Positions 62,470 through 64,000 of a stretch of DNA of 64,000 bases are shown one piece after another. The stretch comes from Terripilifer sp031921685 (GTDB lineage Bacteria > Pseudomonadota > Alphaproteobacteria > Rhizobiales > Beijerinckiaceae): contig NZ_JAPDHU010000001.1 in assembly GCF_031921685.1 (NCBI RefSeq), forward strand, positions 2,108,001 to 2,172,000. Reading direction: 5' to 3'. Both the position numbers and the translations under genes were made by a program. How positions within the stretch are numbered: the first letter of the stretch is position 1; the number at the start of each line of letters is the position of its first letter. A model generated the notes under the pieces. The model did no database searches, was not told the origin of the DNA, and was given only the letters and a program-made list of their open reading frames with translations.

Positions 62470-62856
62470 ATGACAACGGAGGCACTCCAGTTATTCGCGC
62501 TGGCTTCGCGGCGCAACGAATGGTTGACCGCCCGCCAGGCCGCGATCTCGACGAACATCGCCAATGCCAATTCGCCCGGTTATCGGGCGGTCGACGTGCA
62601 GCCGTTCTCTGACATTCTTGAGAAAATGGATGTTGCCGTCGCCACCACCAAGCCGGGACATATGTCGACCGGCTCGTTCGCGACGCAGGCGTCGGCGGCG
62701 AGGGCTTCATCGGGAGCCGACGTCACGGTCTCGGGCAATTCGGTCAATATCGAAGAAGAGATGGTCAAAGCCGGCGCCGTGAATCGCGACTACGCTTTGA
62801 ATACCAACATTGTGAAGGCATTCCACAAAATGCTGCTCACCTCGATGAAGGCATAA
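62470..62856 (+). CDS. flgB: Flagellar basal-body rod protein FlgB
   Basis: Proximal rod subunit, 128 residues from the ATG at 62470. The bona fide N-terminus is MTTEALQLFALASRRNEWLTARQ, then IANANSPGYRAVDVQPF, the flagellar rod signature; the C-terminus has NRDYALNTNIVKAFHKML. An upstream in-frame start at 62416 is less typical. First gene of the rod operon; flgC starts 2 bases after its stop. Confidence 0.92.
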   Translation: MTTEALQLFALASRRNEWLTARQAAISTNIANANSPGYRAVDVQPFSDILEKMDVAVATTKPGHMSTGSFATQASAARASSGADVTVSGNSVNIEEEMVKAGAVNRDYALNTNIVKAFHKMLLTSMKA

Positions 62857-62858
62857 TC

Positions 62859-63281
62859 ATGATTGATCCGTTGCAGGCGTCTTTCAAAATCGCATCGAGC
62901 GGTTTGCAGGCGCAATCGAACCGGCTGCGCGTCATTTCCGAGAACGTGGCGAATGCGGAATCGACCGGAAATACTCCCGGCGCCGATCCTTACGCTCGCA
63001 AGACCATCACCTTCGAGAGCGAATTGGACCGCGCTTCGGGCGCCTCACTGATGCGCACCAAGAGCATTGGTGTCGACAATTCGCCGTTCCGGCTGGAGCG
63101 CAATCCGGGCCATCCGGCGGCCGACGAGAACGGCTACGTCAAGCTGCCCAATGTCGATCCGCTGATCGAAATGGCCGACATGCGTGAAGCCAACCGGTCC
63201 TATCAGGCCAATTTGCAAACCTACAAACAGTCGCGGGAATTGTTCTCGATGACGATCGATCTTCTGAAGAGTGGGGCGTAA
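62859..63281 (+). CDS. flgC: Flagellar basal-body rod protein FlgC
   Basis: Rod subunit, 140 residues. It opens IASSGLQAQSNRLRVISENVANAES and closes VDPLIEMADMREANRSYQANLQTYKQSRELFSMTIDLL; both ends pack as a coiled coil in the rod. Translationally tight with flgB (2 bases) and fliE (2 bases). Confidence 0.94.
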   Translation: MIDPLQASFKIASSGLQAQSNRLRVISENVANAESTGNTPGADPYARKTITFESELDRASGASLMRTKSIGVDNSPFRLERNPGHPAADENGYVKLPNVDPLIEMADMREANRSYQANLQTYKQSRELFSMTIDLLKSGA

Positions 63282-63283
63282 TC

Positions 63284-63616
63284 GTGGCTGTTGGAACTCC
63301 TTTTGTGAATTCGGTAACGGGCTTCGGCAGCGTTGCGACGCCGAATGCCTTGGGCGGCGCCGATGCCGTCAAACAGGTGACGGAAGGGCAGGCTGGCGTT
63401 TCCGACTTCGGTCAATTGCTGACGCAGCTTTCCGGCGAGGCGGTGCAGACTCTGAAGTCGGCGGAACACGTGTCGGTCGCCGCGATCGGCAATAAAATCT
63501 CCGCTCAGCAAGCGGTCGAATCCATTCTCGCCGCCGAGCGGACGCTGCAGACGACGGTCGCCGTGCGCGACAAGCTTGTGAGCGCCTACCAAGAAATTAG
63601 CCGCCTCTCGATCTAG
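63284..63616 (+). CDS. fliE: Flagellar hook-basal body complex protein FliE
   Basis: A 110-residue rod adaptor between MS ring and rod. The start is GTG. The family region is AVQTLKSAEHVSVAAIGNKISAQQAVESILAAERTLQTTVAVRDKLVSAYQEISRLSI. Order flgB-flgC-fliE-flgG is usual in Hyphomicrobiales. Confidence 0.92.
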   Translation: MAVGTPFVNSVTGFGSVATPNALGGADAVKQVTEGQAGVSDFGQLLTQLSGEAVQTLKSAEHVSVAAIGNKISAQQAVESILAAERTLQTTVAVRDKLVSAYQEISRLSI

Positions 63617-63624
63617 GAGTTCTC

Positions 63625-64000
63625 ATGCGATCCCTCGCCATTGCCGCCACCGGCATGAATGCGCAGCAACTGAACGTCGACGTCATCGCCAACAATATGG
63701 CGAACATCAATACGACCGGCTTCAAGCGCGCCCGCGCCGAATTCACCGATCTGCTGTATCAAACCGAGCGCTTGCAGGGTGTTTCCAGCCGCGGGCGGGA
63801 CAATATCGTTCCCGAAGGCGCTTCAGTCGGTCTTGGCGTTCGTACTGCCGCCATCCGCAACCTGCACGTTCAGGGCAGTCTGGCGGCGACGGGCAACAAG
63901 TTGGACCTTGCCCTGACGGGGCGCGGCTTCTTCCAGATCACCGGCCCTGACGGCGAAATCCTCTACACGCGATCGGGCGCCTTCAATACCAACGCCACCG
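63625..64000 (+). CDS. flgG: Flagellar distal rod protein FlgG, N-terminal part
   Basis: Distal rod subunit, about 125 residues visible; the gene runs off the window. MRSLAIAATGMNAQQLNVDVIANNMANINTTGFKRARAEFTDLLYQT and GVRTAAIRNLHVQGSL are diagnostic. A TAGGAG ribosome site is six bases before the ATG, 8 bases after fliE. Confidence 0.95.
   Translation, partial: MRSLAIAATGMNAQQLNVDVIANNMANINTTGFKRARAEFTDLLYQTERLQGVSSRGRDNIVPEGASVGLGVRTAAIRNLHVQGSLAATGNKLDLALTGRGFFQITGPDGEILYTRSGAFNTNAT

Overview
The window is a GC-rich piece of an alphaproteobacterial chromosome, most likely from the order Hyphomicrobiales (Rhizobiales). Support comes from the S4, RecA, DksA, carbamoyl-phosphate synthase and sigma-70 sequences, a CckA phosphorelay kinase, a GTTC-N7-GTTC SOS box, a TTAA-N7-TTAAC (CtrA-type) site, and a flgB-flgC-fliE-flgG flagellar run beside a short rhizobial-type flagellin. 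Family or genus cannot be fixed from this alone. I see no transposase, integrase, phage gene or CRISPR array; the mobile-looking material is limited to short palindromic repeats.

Layout. 0-3 kb: 5' part of alaS (minus) and recA with its terminator and SOS box. 3.2-4.7 kb: three small membrane proteins of unknown function, two of them related. 4.8-7.4 kb: a MarR regulator facing a Rieske oxygenase and an exported NMT1-type binding protein. 7.5-11.8 kb: cckA, and divergently a FliO-like protein, with a CtrA-type site between them. 11.8-13.7 kb: dksA and icd. 14-19 kb: three tandem family-5 solute-binding proteins without a permease. 19-23.5 kb: a DEAD-box helicase, a TrmJ-like methyltransferase and small genes. 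23.5-26.2 kb: a murD2-murL pair, the alternative route to D-glutamate in peptidoglycan. 26.3-31 kb: redox and detoxification genes under an HxlR regulator, and a Bug-family binding protein. 31.2 kb: rpsD. 31.9-36.2 kb: a TetR regulator with a perfect operator palindrome, divergent from an amidohydrolase / hydrolase / Bug protein / cupin operon. 36.4-43.6 kb: cupin, GST, phaZ, ccdA-thioredoxin, another Bug protein, a small hydrolase, an HPP protein and purB. 44-54 kb: carB, greA, an ELM1-like protein, a 2OG oxygenase, an esterase, a ThDP enzyme and carA. 54-59.3 kb: yqeY, a glycine-rich protein, dnaG, rpoD. 59.3-64 kb: hlyU-like gene, a thioesterase flanked by 97-bp inverted repeats, a CAU tRNA, flagellin and the start of a flagellar basal-body operon that runs off the end.

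How it fits together. Much of the window is housekeeping (translation, replication priming, pyrimidine and purine synthesis, TCA cycle, SOS). Between these blocks lie small accessory cassettes, each with a local regulator (MarR, HxlR, TetR) and often an orphan periplasmic binding protein. The most distinctive points are the murD2-murL pair, a DnaG with all four zinc ligands replaced, the CtrA-type sites near cckA/fliO and rpoD, the triplicated binding proteins, and the inverted repeat pair around the thioesterase gene. All assignments are from reading the sequence; no database search was run.
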